A DNA stretch of 64,000 nucleotides. It comes from Setoptus koraiensis. Its lineage: Eukaryota; Arthropoda. The position numbers and the translations under genes were made by a program. Below, piece by piece: positions 14,201 to 22,621 of the stretch. The stretch is taken from contig CM106585.1 in assembly GCA_048013815.1 (NCBI GenBank), positions 2,542,001-2,606,000 on the forward strand, written 5' to 3'. Positions within the stretch are counted from its first letter, which is position 1, and the number at the start of each line of letters is the position of its first letter. A model generated the notes under the pieces. That model worked only from the letters and a program-made list of their open reading frames with translations. It made no database searches and was not told the origin of the DNA.

Positions 14201-15283
14201 CCTCAGCAGCTTCAACAACAATTACAGTTGCCTCAGCAACTTCAACAATTGCAAATACCTCAGCAGCCTGTCATTGTGACTCCTCAACCTGACACTGCTA
14301 TCAACACGATCGCTGCTATGCCAACTAGCTGGCCAATCAAGAGCTTCATCAAAACCCCCTGGACCACAAAGGCTGTGCTTCGTGTTGAGATGTTCGAGCA
14401 TGATGGCTTACATAATCTTTTCACCCTAGCCGAGCAGTATATGAAAGAGGTCAAAAACCACCGTGCCATCAAACCAGTGATGGCTGGAAAGATTATGGCC
14501 TCAATATTTTACGAGGCGAGCACTAGGACCCAATGCTCTTTTGCAAGTGCTATGTTGCGCTTGGGTGGTCAAGTCATCAATGTCAACGAATCATTTTCAT
14601 CGGCCAAGAAAGGCGAAAGTCTGGAGGATACCATACAGGTTATGAGCGGCTATTGTGACTTGATAGTTTTGAGACACCCGGAACCCGGGGCTGTCGACAG
14701 AGCTGCCACAGTTTGTCGCAATAAGCCTGTCATAAACGCTGGCGATGGGGTAGGCGAACATCCAACTCAGGCCTTGTTGGATATTTTCACTATAAGAAAA
14801 GAAATCGGTACAATCAAGAATTTAGTAATCGCGTTAGTGGGTGATCTCAAGAACAGTCGCACAGTTCATTCGTTAGCTAAATTGCTGACCAATTATGAAA
14901 TGGCCGAGCTGAGATTTATTTCTCCGCCAGGTTTAGAAATGCCGGATGAGATTTGTACCTATTTGAGCGATAGAAAAGTCAAATACACTAAATACTCAAA
15001 TTTCGATGAAATAATACCTGATACGGATGTCATATATATGACACGTATTCAAAAGGAGCGTTTCGATAACATTGAAGAGTATCGAAAATGTTGTGGCTTG
15101 CTCAGGATAACTCCACAAATAATGACCAAAGCCAAAAAGAAAATGATTGTCATGCACCCGCTGCCTAGAGTGGACGAGATTAGCCCCGACTTTGATAATG
15201 ACAATCGCGCAGCCTATTTCCGTCAATCAGAGTACGGAATGTATGTTCGTATGGCACTTATAGATATGGTGATGCGAAGATAA
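8222..15283 (+). CDS. CAD: CAD: carbamoyl-phosphate synthetase II, aspartate transcarbamylase and dihydroorotase fusion
   Basis: One uninterrupted 2353-aa frame beginning at ATG 8222. It catalyses the first three steps of de novo pyrimidine synthesis in the cytosol. Domains: glutaminase about 1-385 (nucleophile Cys287 in GICLGHQ; His374/Glu376 in FHPEH); CPSase with two ATP-grasp halves about 420-1395; MGS-like regulatory domain about 1398-1525, with an RRVS site (Ser1507) at the place of the animal PKA site; dihydroorotase about 1556-1925 (His1568/His1570 in DVHVHVREPG; the carboxylated-Lys motif in ALKMYLN; ATDHAPH); ATCase about 2045-2353 (EASTRT, HPTQ, HPLPRVDEI). All catalytic motifs seen are intact. 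Oddities: no coding intron in 7 kb, an inserted Ser/Thr/Pro-rich linker between the two CPSase halves (about 975-1005), and a Gln/Pro/Leu repeat in the DHOase-ATCase linker. The protein is longer than the usual roughly 2225 aa for these reasons. Confidence 0.98.
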   Translation: MLHGALLLENGSVYFGQLFGCTSKQVSGEVVFQTGMVGYCESLSDPSYNKQILVLTYPLIGNYGVPDENERDEHGIQKNFESHKIWAQALVCSELSSHYSHWSAKCSLNEWMVKHDTVGIQGIDTRRLTKELTTNGTILGKIINLGSQFDAGQLFNVKLLHQLSESQAKDIDAKAHQVDWLDPSTMNLVEQVSTKQTRLYNAEKFPRIMLIDCGAKNNIVRCLLQEKFNVQVQVVPWDYDIVANVGEFDGLMISNGPGDPIKCELLVERLRKLLQDDSFFKPVFGICLGHQLMGLAAGFTTYKMNFGNRGHNQPCRLVGSQRCLITSQNHGYALSNHSPSDIPDGWTELFVNANDKSNEGIAHVSKPFFSTQFHPEHNAGPDDSEFLFDIFIESVLHSIEGSNGFPVSQIIGEHLSKNASAIPTNIKKVLILGSGGLSIGQAGEFDYSGSQAIKALRSEKIFTILINPNIATVQTSPSLADRVYLLPVNSHYVEKVIKNERPDGLMLMFGGQTALNCGIELARTGVLDRYNVKVLGPPIDSIINSEDRKLFAEKVAEVGGQVAPSSAVSSVSDAIHAAQTKLGYPVLVRAAYALGGLGSGFAANKAELATLVSQALIYSPQVLLDKSLKGWKEVEYEVVRDVYDNCATICNMENVDPLGIHTGESIVVAPSQTLNDSDYNTLRSMAIKIVRHLGVIGECNIQYALNPQTNDFYIIEVNPRLSRSSALASKATGYPLAYIAAKLALGKSLVDLENSVTGTSACFEPSLDYCVVKMPRWDLGKFAGVTHEIGSSMKSIGEVMSIGRNFEEAFQKALRMVDENVTGFDTDVKPVNENELRSPTDKRIFVLAAALKEGYEIGSLHEITSMNTWFLAKMKNIVDFQNTLAKFKSSDSNLNSLEFKEYLLQAKKFGFSDKQIGNLIERTELIVRKARCDHHKLTPFVKRVDTVSAEWPAKTNYLYLTYNGDEHDVEFCNETPSTSAHNSPVKRLAKTAETPSTAPEPMLCDSQQVMVLGSGVYRIGSSVEFDCCAVGCVEELRRLDKKVIMLNYNPETVSTDFDVCDKLYFDEISFEIVMDVYKLENPMGIVISMGGQLPNNIAMELHRQQAIILGTSPDNIDNAENRFKFSRLLDTYNIGQPVWRELVDLEAAFKFCNQVKYPCIVRPSYVLSGAAMNVAYSDKDLEKYLSQASAVSKEHPVVISKFLTDAKEIDIDAVAQHGELICMAVSEHIENAGVHSGDATLVTPPQDLNVETMAQIRQICGQIAMALEVNGPFNLQLIAKDNQLKVIECNLRASRSFPFVSKTLNYDFIAIATKVIMGEEVKPIDVTFGQLQPSSNYTEKASRTNRVGVKVPQFSFSRLSGADIKLGVEMASTGEVACFGDNRYAAYLKAMISTGFRIPERKVVLLSIGSYRQKEEFLPSVITLAKMGYKIYATQGTADYYNIKLTELLKERGIDFKLEFIDWPFGDVGVNLTTHDEIDAIAAYLSAKEFDLVINLPMQSAGARRVSTLGYRTRRFAVDHAVPLISDIKCAKLLIEALTLYDGPPDVSDLDCLTASKIITLPGLIDVHVHVREPGATHKEDFDTATSAAIAGGVTIIGAMPNTTPPITDLDTLRLEQQLAQSKARCDYGLILGATPTNAASVASLAQTEPVMALKMYLNNTFGTLCMSSMVDWQQHFLNWPSNIPICVHAEGQTAAAAILFAQFYNKHVHICHVAREEEILLIKHAKSMNLPITCEVAPHHLVLSDDDLTTLNLGDKLGAVKPPLMPKKDQDALWDNLDIIDCFATDHAPHLLSEKTSDKVPPGFPGLETMLPLLLTYTQSTDPKRQLTLQQIIEKLYTNPKRIFKIPDQPDTYVEVDMSRQWYIDDQTHTYSKSKWTPFKGMKATGKVSKVVIRGEVAFVDDKLIVQPGFGQDIMTDRQQINSSIRNNMLTPTTFGLLNTLDTTFRGRSDSCVSTSNVQQPQQLQQLPQPQQMQQLQQQLQLPQQLQQQLQLPQQLQQQLQLPQQLQQLQIPQQPVIVTPQPDTAINTIAAMPTSWPIKSFIKTPWTTKAVLRVEMFEHDGLHNLFTLAEQYMKEVKNHRAIKPVMAGKIMASIFYEASTRTQCSFASAMLRLGGQVINVNESFSSAKKGESLEDTIQVMSGYCDLIVLRHPEPGAVDRAATVCRNKPVINAGDGVGEHPTQALLDIFTIRKEIGTIKNLVIALVGDLKNSRTVHSLAKLLTNYEMAELRFISPPGLEMPDEICTYLSDRKVKYTKYSNFDEIIPDTDVIYMTRIQKERFDNIEEYRKCCGLLRITPQIMTKAKKKMIVMHPLPRVDEISPDFDNDNRAAYFRQSEYGMYVRMALIDMVMRR
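14095..14275 (+). repeat. Gln/Leu/Pro-coding minisatellite in the CAD linker
   Basis: Imperfect tandem repeat coding for runs of the type LPQQLQQQLQ at about residues 1958-2018 of CAD, between dihydroorotase and ATCase. The unit is about 33 bases and in frame, so copy-number change alters only linker length. Confidence 0.85.
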
Positions 15284-15433
15284 TCCGACACATTACCATA
15301 TCGTTACGCGAAGGAAATGATGAATTCTATAAGCAGTGACCAGTTTCTATTGACTGTATAATATTTATTAAGCCAGCACAATTGTCCAAGTTAAGCTATA
15401 AATTATTACCTATAAATGCTCAACGCTATATTA

Positions 15434-15879
15434 TCATCGACGACCGTGGTGGTGGTGTTTCTTATGTTTCTTAACGTGGAATCCTTTTTTTGGGTCGGCC
15501 TCATAATAAAATTTTATCATTTTACCATGTGGGTCCTTATAAGAATACCAGCCTTTTACATGACCTTTCTTGTCCGAAACTTCGTGCCTCTCTTGGGGAT
15601 TCTTATGGTCACCTGTTGTATAACCGAATTTGTAACTTTTTGGTCCGTGAACGCCCTTAGTCACAATTGATTATTAATTTATTTTTATTTATTAGGCCCT
15701 ATTTATTATTATGATGATTACACAACATTATATGTATGATAGATTGGATCTTGACTCACCTGTTCATGATATTGGGTCCGATGACCATGGCATTGTACTA
15801 GCACAACGCAAGCCAGAACAAAGGTAAGGCTAAATATGAGGGACTTGTAGTTCACAAAGGTGGTTGTGATGGGCTTCAT
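15434..15879 (-). CDS. Rebers-Riddiford (chitin_bind_4) cuticular protein, two exons
   Basis: Exons 15760-15879 and 15434-15655 (intron 15656-15759, gtgagt..ctaag, phase 0) encode 113 aa. Exon 1 is a signal peptide (MKPITTTFVNYKS, then a hydrophobic run ending near VQC), so the protein is secreted. Exon 2 carries the R&R consensus: GPKSYKFGYTTGD, ERHEVSDKKGHVKGWYSYKDP, then FYYEADPKKGF. This motif binds chitin in arthropod cuticle and is the clearest taxonomic marker in the window. The tail is a Lys/His-rich stretch ending HHHHGRR, unusual and perhaps involved in pH- or metal-dependent packing (inference). It converges with CAD, about 150 bases away. Confidence 0.93.
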
Positions 15880-18830
15880 GATGTCGTTGCAAACTGTTTC
15901 TTGTTTAATTTGATTGGTTCACAACTGATGGGTAATATCGAATAACTATAATATGTTTAACATTCAAGACTTGTACCGATTTGCATTTGATGACAAGATG
16001 ATATAGACACTACTTTTGCAATTGGTTAATCAACTATCGTGCAAGTTCTATAGTTGCGAATGTATAAATAATGATTCGCAAAAGTTGGTTGTTGCTAATC
16101 TTGGATTTGATAATAGACTTCAATTAAACTCGATGAACGATAACCCTTCTATCACTAATATTCAATAGTTGTGTATTTGCTTTATTTCAAGCATAAAAAT
16201 GAAATATCTAGCACAAATTATGTATACAAGTTACTAAATAAAACTTCAACTATGGGGCAGTCGAAAAGATAGATATTGGGGTAGTACCATTGTTTGTTTT
16301 GGCCTTATAACATTGACTTGTATATAACTTAAACAATTCTCTATGATACATTTATTACTACTATTACTTATGCGACATGATTACACAACACATTTGGAAT
16401 TACGTAAGATCGATATTGTATGTTTCGAAAAGGTAGCGACCGAAAAGTAGTAGTTGGTCCTCAAGTAAGTTTAATGCTTTACTGCATAGTACTGTGATAT
16501 TTTTCATGCCATTTGACTTAATTATAACACACATATTACCGTCTGGAGACCATCTCCAATCGCTTTGAAGAAAGTTATTCGTATTCGAAAATCATATCAC
16601 TCCCATGAGAATGACTACTGGTCTGGTTGATACCAATCTAATGTGAAGCTGTTCTTAGATCAACTAGAAGGCTGACTATGACGGAATCCATCCATTGATA
16701 GCATACCCGAACATATAATGTTCTATTGAGAGCTTTAAAAATTGTCGACTCAAATCACTTAGAACGACAACTCCTACATAGACTTAGATAATAATTTGCG
16801 GTTTAGCACAACGATTTGACTTGTTCCACTATCTAGAAGATGATCAAATGGATCGGAAGAATGTTGTTGTTGTCAACAAAAGTTTTCTGGAGTAGTAGTG
16901 TTTTTTCATTCTTTCTCTTTCTTCATTTCACTCAACTAGTTGACAAAATGTCCTTTGTTGTTGATACGAGTCTCTCTTTGGCTTGTACCGACGATCGCCA
17001 ATTATCAAGGGGAGGAGATGGAAAGAGGCAGAGGTAAATAGATGGAATGGTTTTGATCATTGAAATGGAAGTTTATCTAACTTTAATAACCAACAACTAC
17101 GAGATAGAGTAGGCAATAACGAAAGTTGTTGTTTCCTACTCTCAACAGAAGCTACCCTGATGCTATCTTATCCATATTGAGAAAAACCACGATCACGAAC
17201 TCTGCCAGCAACCACTCTTTCAACACCCATGTTTATCTACAACACGACACATGCCATAACAGTAGCCGTAAAGTTGGTTGATACCTGCACTGGTTTGTTA
17301 GGCAATTTACATTCTCGTTACATAATAAACCGATTTCCCTCAATGTCCATCTGACAACCTCCATTTACAGCTAAGAAGAACCTAGTTCAATGAAAAAATT
17401 CGTTATTAACGATGATAATGAAGTAAATCTTCAGTGTTAAGTTGATACCGAATTGATCGAAAATTTTGTTCAACAGTAATTGTTGAACAACTGTCATTTT
17501 ACTGTTGTCTTGTCAGTCAGTGGCCTTTCATGAATTTATCAAATTTACATGCTTTTACAATCCTAATCCCGCGAGATCTCATTAGTTAATAGAAGACTGA
17601 CCTCAGAATTGTTGCATTGTGAGAAATGAGTTCAGAAAAATGAATAATACTTTCTCTTACAAGGTCAAATCTTAACTGTTCTCACGGCCAATACATTGGA
17701 CAACAATGATCGCAACAAGTATTGTGATTGCGGTACTCATAAACAAATATTCTATTCTATTGGATTAAAGTAAAGTAACATTGTTAGAGATGAGACTTTT
17801 CTGCGTCCATGCGCTCTATCAGTATTATATCTACAGTAATCATGGTTTTTTATTTATCAAACAACTTGTCCGAGAGCCTTAACAAACCTGATTTAATTGT
17901 AGTGAAATAGAATTGTATCAATAGTGTGTCTCAAAGTGTCATTCTATCAATTCTTTCAACTTGATCCTGTCTGGCAACAAAGATGAAGCAGACTGTCAAA
18001 GTTCATACCACCATTCTACCTTGTTCTACCCAGTTACCTTGTCGAATGAAGAATTTTCCAGTTATTCACTTGAGTGAAATTCACCCACATTTGACTCATC
18101 ATAATATTGGCTCTATTGACATAGTCTCAACAACACAACAATTCTTTGTCTGTCTGCTGTCGTTATTCTTTGTAATTAGATAACTCACATAGCATTTCTT
18201 CTATACCAAGGTCAGTGGTTGTAAATGGAACGGATCTGACGAAAGGAGTTTTCGTTCGTTCGTCCGTCCGTCAACTCAAAAGATTGCGGTTAGGTATCAT
18301 GATCTAGTTGTTTCAATTTCTAGTTGTTTAGTGCGCTATAGAAGTGGAGAAGAGAAAAAAATTCTACCACTTGAAAACAAATACCAGACGGCGTAGTGGA
18401 TGAATGAAAACTGGCCTAAAACAAAGTCGATCCCTGCAACAGCACATACATATTGTCTTTTATTGGTGTGAATGGCCCGATCAAGTGTAAATAAAATTCC
18501 ATGAACCTCAAGGTTAAGTTTTATGCAATACTCAGTATGCGTTTAATTGTTCGCGACTCAATCAGAGTTGTAATCAAGGAGTTTGGAGTCGGCAACAGGC
18601 AGCAAAAGCAGGTTAAAAGTAGAACAAAGCGTTGCACTTGGGATAAAACCAAGCGAGTAACTAGCGGAGTTCACAGTGAGAATAGTTAATCTAGTTCGAT
18701 CAATTCATTTACCTTTCTAGTGAAGCATCTATAATTAAAACTCACAGACACAGTGATTGCTGGGCTGTCGACGACGATTGGTCTTGAAGCGACGGCAGAA
18801 TTTAGATTTAATGTCAGTATCAATCTTGCC

Positions 18831-18920
<90 letters not shown>

Positions 18921-19392
18921 CAATTATCACTAAAACTATTGTACTAGTTTCGGTTTAGAATCCCTAAAGCCGACAGGTGCGTTAGGTGAATTATTATTAT
19001 TCTTCAAGAGAGACCCTCTATAGGCGAACGGTTGCATTGATTGCGCCTTTATTTTGCCCAAAGTTCTTCTGTATCAGAGGACAGAAGACGAAGAAAAAAG
19101 TAGTCTATTACCACTTTTACGCCTCTTTCCTATTTCGCTTTATTTCCCTTCTTGTTTTACTTTTCGTTTCTTTCATTCAGACTCTGGTCAATAATTATAG
19201 CTTTGTCAACAGGTATATCGGTTTTAGTTGAGATCCTTGCAAAATCTTGGCCAAAAAGCATCTTGAGTGCAAAGTTGGCACAGTTGAAAGAGATGTTCCA
19301 CTCAGGCATGATATCTCCAATATGGTTGGATATGTTAATATGAATGGAATATAAAGTGGGTTTCTTTCTTTTTGATTCGGAAAAACGAAAGC
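15880..19392. other. 3.5 kb gene-poor region
   Basis: AT-rich sequence without a supportable gene on either strand. It includes a short GTTC/GTCC run near 18254-18272 and the long CT microsatellite. Small open frames (for example 16840-17037 and 17983-18183) lack family resemblance. Confidence 0.5.
18833..18916. repeat. (CT)n microsatellite, about 84 bases
   Basis: Uninterrupted CT dinucleotides, the longest simple repeat in the window. No transcript was assigned to it. Confidence 0.97.
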
Positions 19393-19445
19393 AAAAAAAT
19401 TTGAAACGCTTCGCAGATTTTGCGTGTCATCCTTGCACAGGGGCC

Positions 19446-19479
<34 letters not shown>

Positions 19480-19501
19480 TTATGTTCTGCCGGAGCAGAA
19501 C
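19393..19501 (-). ncRNA. U6: U6 spliceosomal snRNA
   Basis: The reverse complement contains the near-invariant U6 core: ACTAAAATTGGAACGATACA, the ACAGAGA box, the catalytic AGC triad in GATTAGCATGG, GCCCCTG and CAAGGATGACACGC. It starts with a perfect 5' stem-loop (GTTCTG..CAGAAC). It ends in a run of seven T, a Pol III terminator. U6 pairs with U4 and then U2 and the 5' splice site to form the spliceosome active site. The 5' stem differs from the usual GTGCTTGCTTCGGCAGCAC, but the changes preserve pairing, which argues for a working gene rather than a pseudogene. Confidence 0.95.
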
Positions 19502-19910
19502 GACAGTGAGGTGGTGCTCATCATTATATAGTGGTAGAGCGTGGGAGGGTACATGAAAAACAGTTTGCGGCGAGCTTTGATGCGGAATATACACAATTTG
19601 TCGTCGTTTAGAATGATTTTTCTCTTCCCTGAGCGTTTGTCAGACCAAACGCAAGAATAAAATTCATCTTACTATATGTCGAAAGACAAATCAAAGAAAC
19701 TACAGGCGAATATCATGCAACTTTCAGGAAGATCTTCACATACCTCGTGCGCGCAACCATTTTTCCAAAGTTCATACTTTACTATCCCAATGTATACTGG
19801 GAACATGCATGTATTTGATCGAGTTTACCTGTGGCGAGAGAATTTATTTATTTAATTGGACAACGAGCATAACAGGTATCCGACAGGTTGCCCTGGAAAA
19901 ATTCAGTCCG
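19502..19910. other. U6 promoter flank and ADI1 3' flank
   Basis: About 400 bases holding the U6 upstream promoter and the presumed 3' UTR of ADI1, which lies on the same strand. No coding potential seen. Confidence 0.5.
19521..19533 (-). promoter_or_regulatory. TATA box of the U6 gene
   Basis: Reading the minus strand, CTATATAATG lies about 25-30 bases before the U6 start, the position expected for the TATA element of a type 3 Pol III snRNA promoter. A proximal sequence element should lie further upstream, around 19540-19570, but I cannot identify it with certainty. Confidence 0.75.
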
Positions 19911-20661
19911 TCAGGCGCTCAACTTATTGATCCGTGTGTAGTTTTGTCTACTCGGATGTGACTCGTCGATGTTCAATCGTGAGTATGGTGTCCAGATTGG
20001 TTCGCCCACAAATAGTCGCAGAGCCTTGATGTAATTCTAGAAATCATCGATTGAGAAAAAATAAATAAATATAAGAGTTGCCAACTAATGGTTTGACATA
20101 AAAATTTGCCAGCAATAGACAAAAGCTTGTTTCACTCACATTGGTGTCCAAAGTGAATCTGTGATAAATTCCGGCAGGCAAAACTATCATGTCGCCTTTT
20201 TTCATTTCAATTCTGATCCAATTATCCTTTCTATCGCGAACATCAAAATATCCGGTTCCGTCCAAGACAAATCTTATCTCCTCGTCTGTATGAATGTGTT
20301 CATCATAGAAGGATTTTATCTTGTTTTCATAATCTGGCAATTTCTCAGGACAGACCTCGATTAAATCCTGGTAAGAGTAACCCCTGGACAATTTCAATTG
20401 CTTATAGTCTTCATCTGTCTCATAAGTGTTCGGATCAAACTGTCTCAAGCGGAGAAATCATTTTTGCGTTAGTTTGTGGAATCACATCAAGTTGAAAGAA
20501 TTTCATTTGTGTGCCAATTACACCTATGATCGCCTAATTACCTTCCAATACAAAACACCCAATTCTTTCAGAACGTCCAATTCAACAAACTTTGGAGGGT
20601 CTAAATGATGACATTCTCTTTGGTCGACAGTCTCATCATTATTCATGAACCAGGCGCGCAT
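19911..20661 (-). CDS. ADI1: Acireductone dioxygenase (ARD), three exons
   Basis: Exons 20542-20661, 20140-20439 and 19911-20036; introns are short with consensus ends (gtaatt, gtgagt) and all junctions are phase 0. The product is 179 aa, the family length. The enzyme oxidises acireductone to the keto acid precursor of methionine in the methionine salvage cycle. Cupin-fold metal ligands fall at the canonical positions: His88, His90 and Glu94 in EHIHTDEE, and His133 in AGIYHRF. It also has the family signatures [18 protein letters not shown] and RLFVGEP. The start ATG (MRAWFMNND) matches animal homologues. Nothing is missing. Confidence 0.96.
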
Positions 20662-21099
20662 GTTGCAGGCAGGCAATACAAAGGAATTATATTATGGAAT
20701 AACTATACAAAGTTGGCCTCTTTTTTTTGTTGCTGTCAAAGCTTCCGTTTCCCAACTTGAAAAATAACAAATTCGCTGGCTACTATTATGAAAAATGTTT
20801 TCAGCTGTGCGACAATTATCACTTTTGTGCATGAATCTCTCATGAATAAACTTGGTGTAAAACCAACAATAAAACAACGAACAAGAACAAGTTGTGTTGA
20901 TTGGAATAATCTGAAAGCTCGAGCGCTAATTCCAAATCTATATTCACATGTGGATAGAGCAGCACACTAGGGATGCTCCTCTACTGGTTAGAGAGAAAAA
21001 TGGTCAGGCAAACCACTTTTTGTTGTAACTCAAACATTAATCCGATTGTAGCATTATTTATTAAAAAGTGTCAATATAAGCAATGCTAAAAATTACAGC
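20662..21099. other. Spacer between ADI1 and the orphan gene
   Basis: About 440 bases, probably the ADI1 promoter plus the 3' UTR of the upstream gene. No exon recognised. Confidence 0.5.
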
Positions 21100-21717
21100 T
21101 CAATATGTTTTCTGTCTGCAGAAATCAATTAATTTCTGACAGTAGGCATGATACATTCGCGAAACATTGACCTCACGAATGTAGCTCTCACTGTTATATA
21201 GTGTCAAGAATTCATTTATCAAAATATTCAACTCGTTCAAATTTACTTCTGTCTGGGGACATCTGTAAATGGACTTGTAGATTTGTTCCATTTTCTTGCC
21301 TAAAGTAACTAAACGGCCTACTTTTCTCACGGCATTCTTAACTAAATCCGTTTCTCCCAGTAAAGCCACCAATAGCTTCGATCTGTCTAGATCGTCGTTT
21401 GTTCCAGTGTCTGTAGTTGAGCCATTGGATCCAGACTGTCCAAATAGATGTGTACGATTTATATTTACAGGTTTGAGGTCGTTCATAAGAGATCGTAGAT
21501 TGGTCATCAACTCGGAATCATCCTTTATGGCTGAATCTTGATTATTTGAGAGATGTTCATTCAAGGGGTTGCAGTTATTTGGCAAAGATTCCAGACTGCT
21601 CATGTCATCGTCATGGTTGGAATTTGCATGAGCGGCTTCGCAGTGCTTAGTGGCCGACGCAAGATCGGCCGATCTCAGACTCAGTTCCTCTATTGCCTTA
21701 AGCAGGCTTAGATCCAT
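21100..21717 (-). CDS. Unrecognised helical protein, single exon
   Basis: 205 aa from ATG 21717. I do not recognise the family. The N-terminal 85 residues begin MDLSLLKAIEELSLRSADLA and then become Asn/Ser/Asp-rich. The C-terminal half (about 110-205) is predicted mostly helical: LLVALLGETDLVKNAVRKVG, LGKKMEQIYKSIYRC, LNILINEFLTLYN, ending in FCRQKTY. There is no signal peptide and no membrane segment. Its length without a stop and normal codon use support a real cytoplasmic or nuclear protein, perhaps a subunit of a complex (inference). It lies upstream of ADI1 on the same strand. Confidence 0.6.
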   Translation of the reverse strand: MDLSLLKAIEELSLRSADLASATKHCEAAHANSNHDDDMSSLESLPNNCNPLNEHLSNNQDSAIKDDSELMTNLRSLMNDLKPVNINRTHLFGQSGSNGSTTDTGTNDDLDRSKLLVALLGETDLVKNAVRKVGRLVTLGKKMEQIYKSIYRCPQTEVNLNELNILINEFLTLYNSESYIREVNVSRMYHAYCQKLIDFCRQKTY

Positions 21718-22621
21718 TATTTAACTTGCAGCGATTAGATCTCTATCGGATCAACATGATATTGATACAGGTTCCTCGTGGATCTTGTTGAAATTCTATA
21801 TTGATAATTGATGTTGGTGTGATGCTTTTGGAAGTTAGTTGCAAATGAATTGTTTACGATATAAAACATTGTTAAAAGCAGTATTGGATGTTGAACGCTA
21901 TTGCGATTGAAGATTTTATTTCTGCGTAACTAACCGATTGCTCGCGCACACGTAAACAACTAATGAACAATGTGAATAACAGCTGATTGGGTTAGTACAT
22001 TTAATGCAAAAAACTGTTGAAGAGCTCGACTCTACCTAGGTCAGCCAAAGTTTGTCATCATCAGTCACACTCCGTATTCGGCATAAACTGCAAATGTCGG
22101 TAGAGGCAGATTACCGTTTATCGAATCGCTTATAAAAGATAGGCAAACGTGTTCGCTTCGAAAGATAAGATCACCTGTATGTTGCTATACTTGATTTTGA
22201 AATGCGCCTTTTATGGGAAGTTGTTAGTTTGTGGTCAAGTTAAGTCCTCGTTGATATATGTAGCTATAGGGACTGTGATGGTGACACAATATGTGGATGC
22301 ACAGAGTCAGCTTACTATTTGGATTGATGGAAACCTCATGAAGCTGCATCTGAAGAGACGATGAAGCTTGTGAGCATTGGTGAGAGCGGACAAACGAAGA
22401 TGTTGACGAAAACTAAACCACCTTGCCAAGACCAACTTGGAGTGTACAAGGAATTGTGCTGTAAGTGTACGCTGCGCAAAGCACTCATCTCGCTACAATT
22501 TCTAAGAGTCTGCACTTTATTCTAGCTGTCATAATGAACACAATGGTCAATAACAAAGAATGTAGTTTTATCATTTATTTATAACCTCCTAACAATTTAT
22601 TCATCTGAACGCGAAAGAATC
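21718..22621. other. Spacer with a possible tiny gene
   Basis: Contains a TATA-like element near 22130-22138 followed by an ATG at 22179 opening a 61-aa frame with a hydrophobic start (MLLYLILKCAFYGKLLV). A second frame downstream contains a perfect GTAAGT donor at 22441 and a pyrimidine-AG acceptor about 65 bases later. I could not join these into one convincing protein. Confidence 0.35.

Noticed and set aside
22179-22364. 61-aa frame with hydrophobic leader
   Set aside because: Not accepted as a CDS because the exon structure is unresolved; kept as a low-interest finding.
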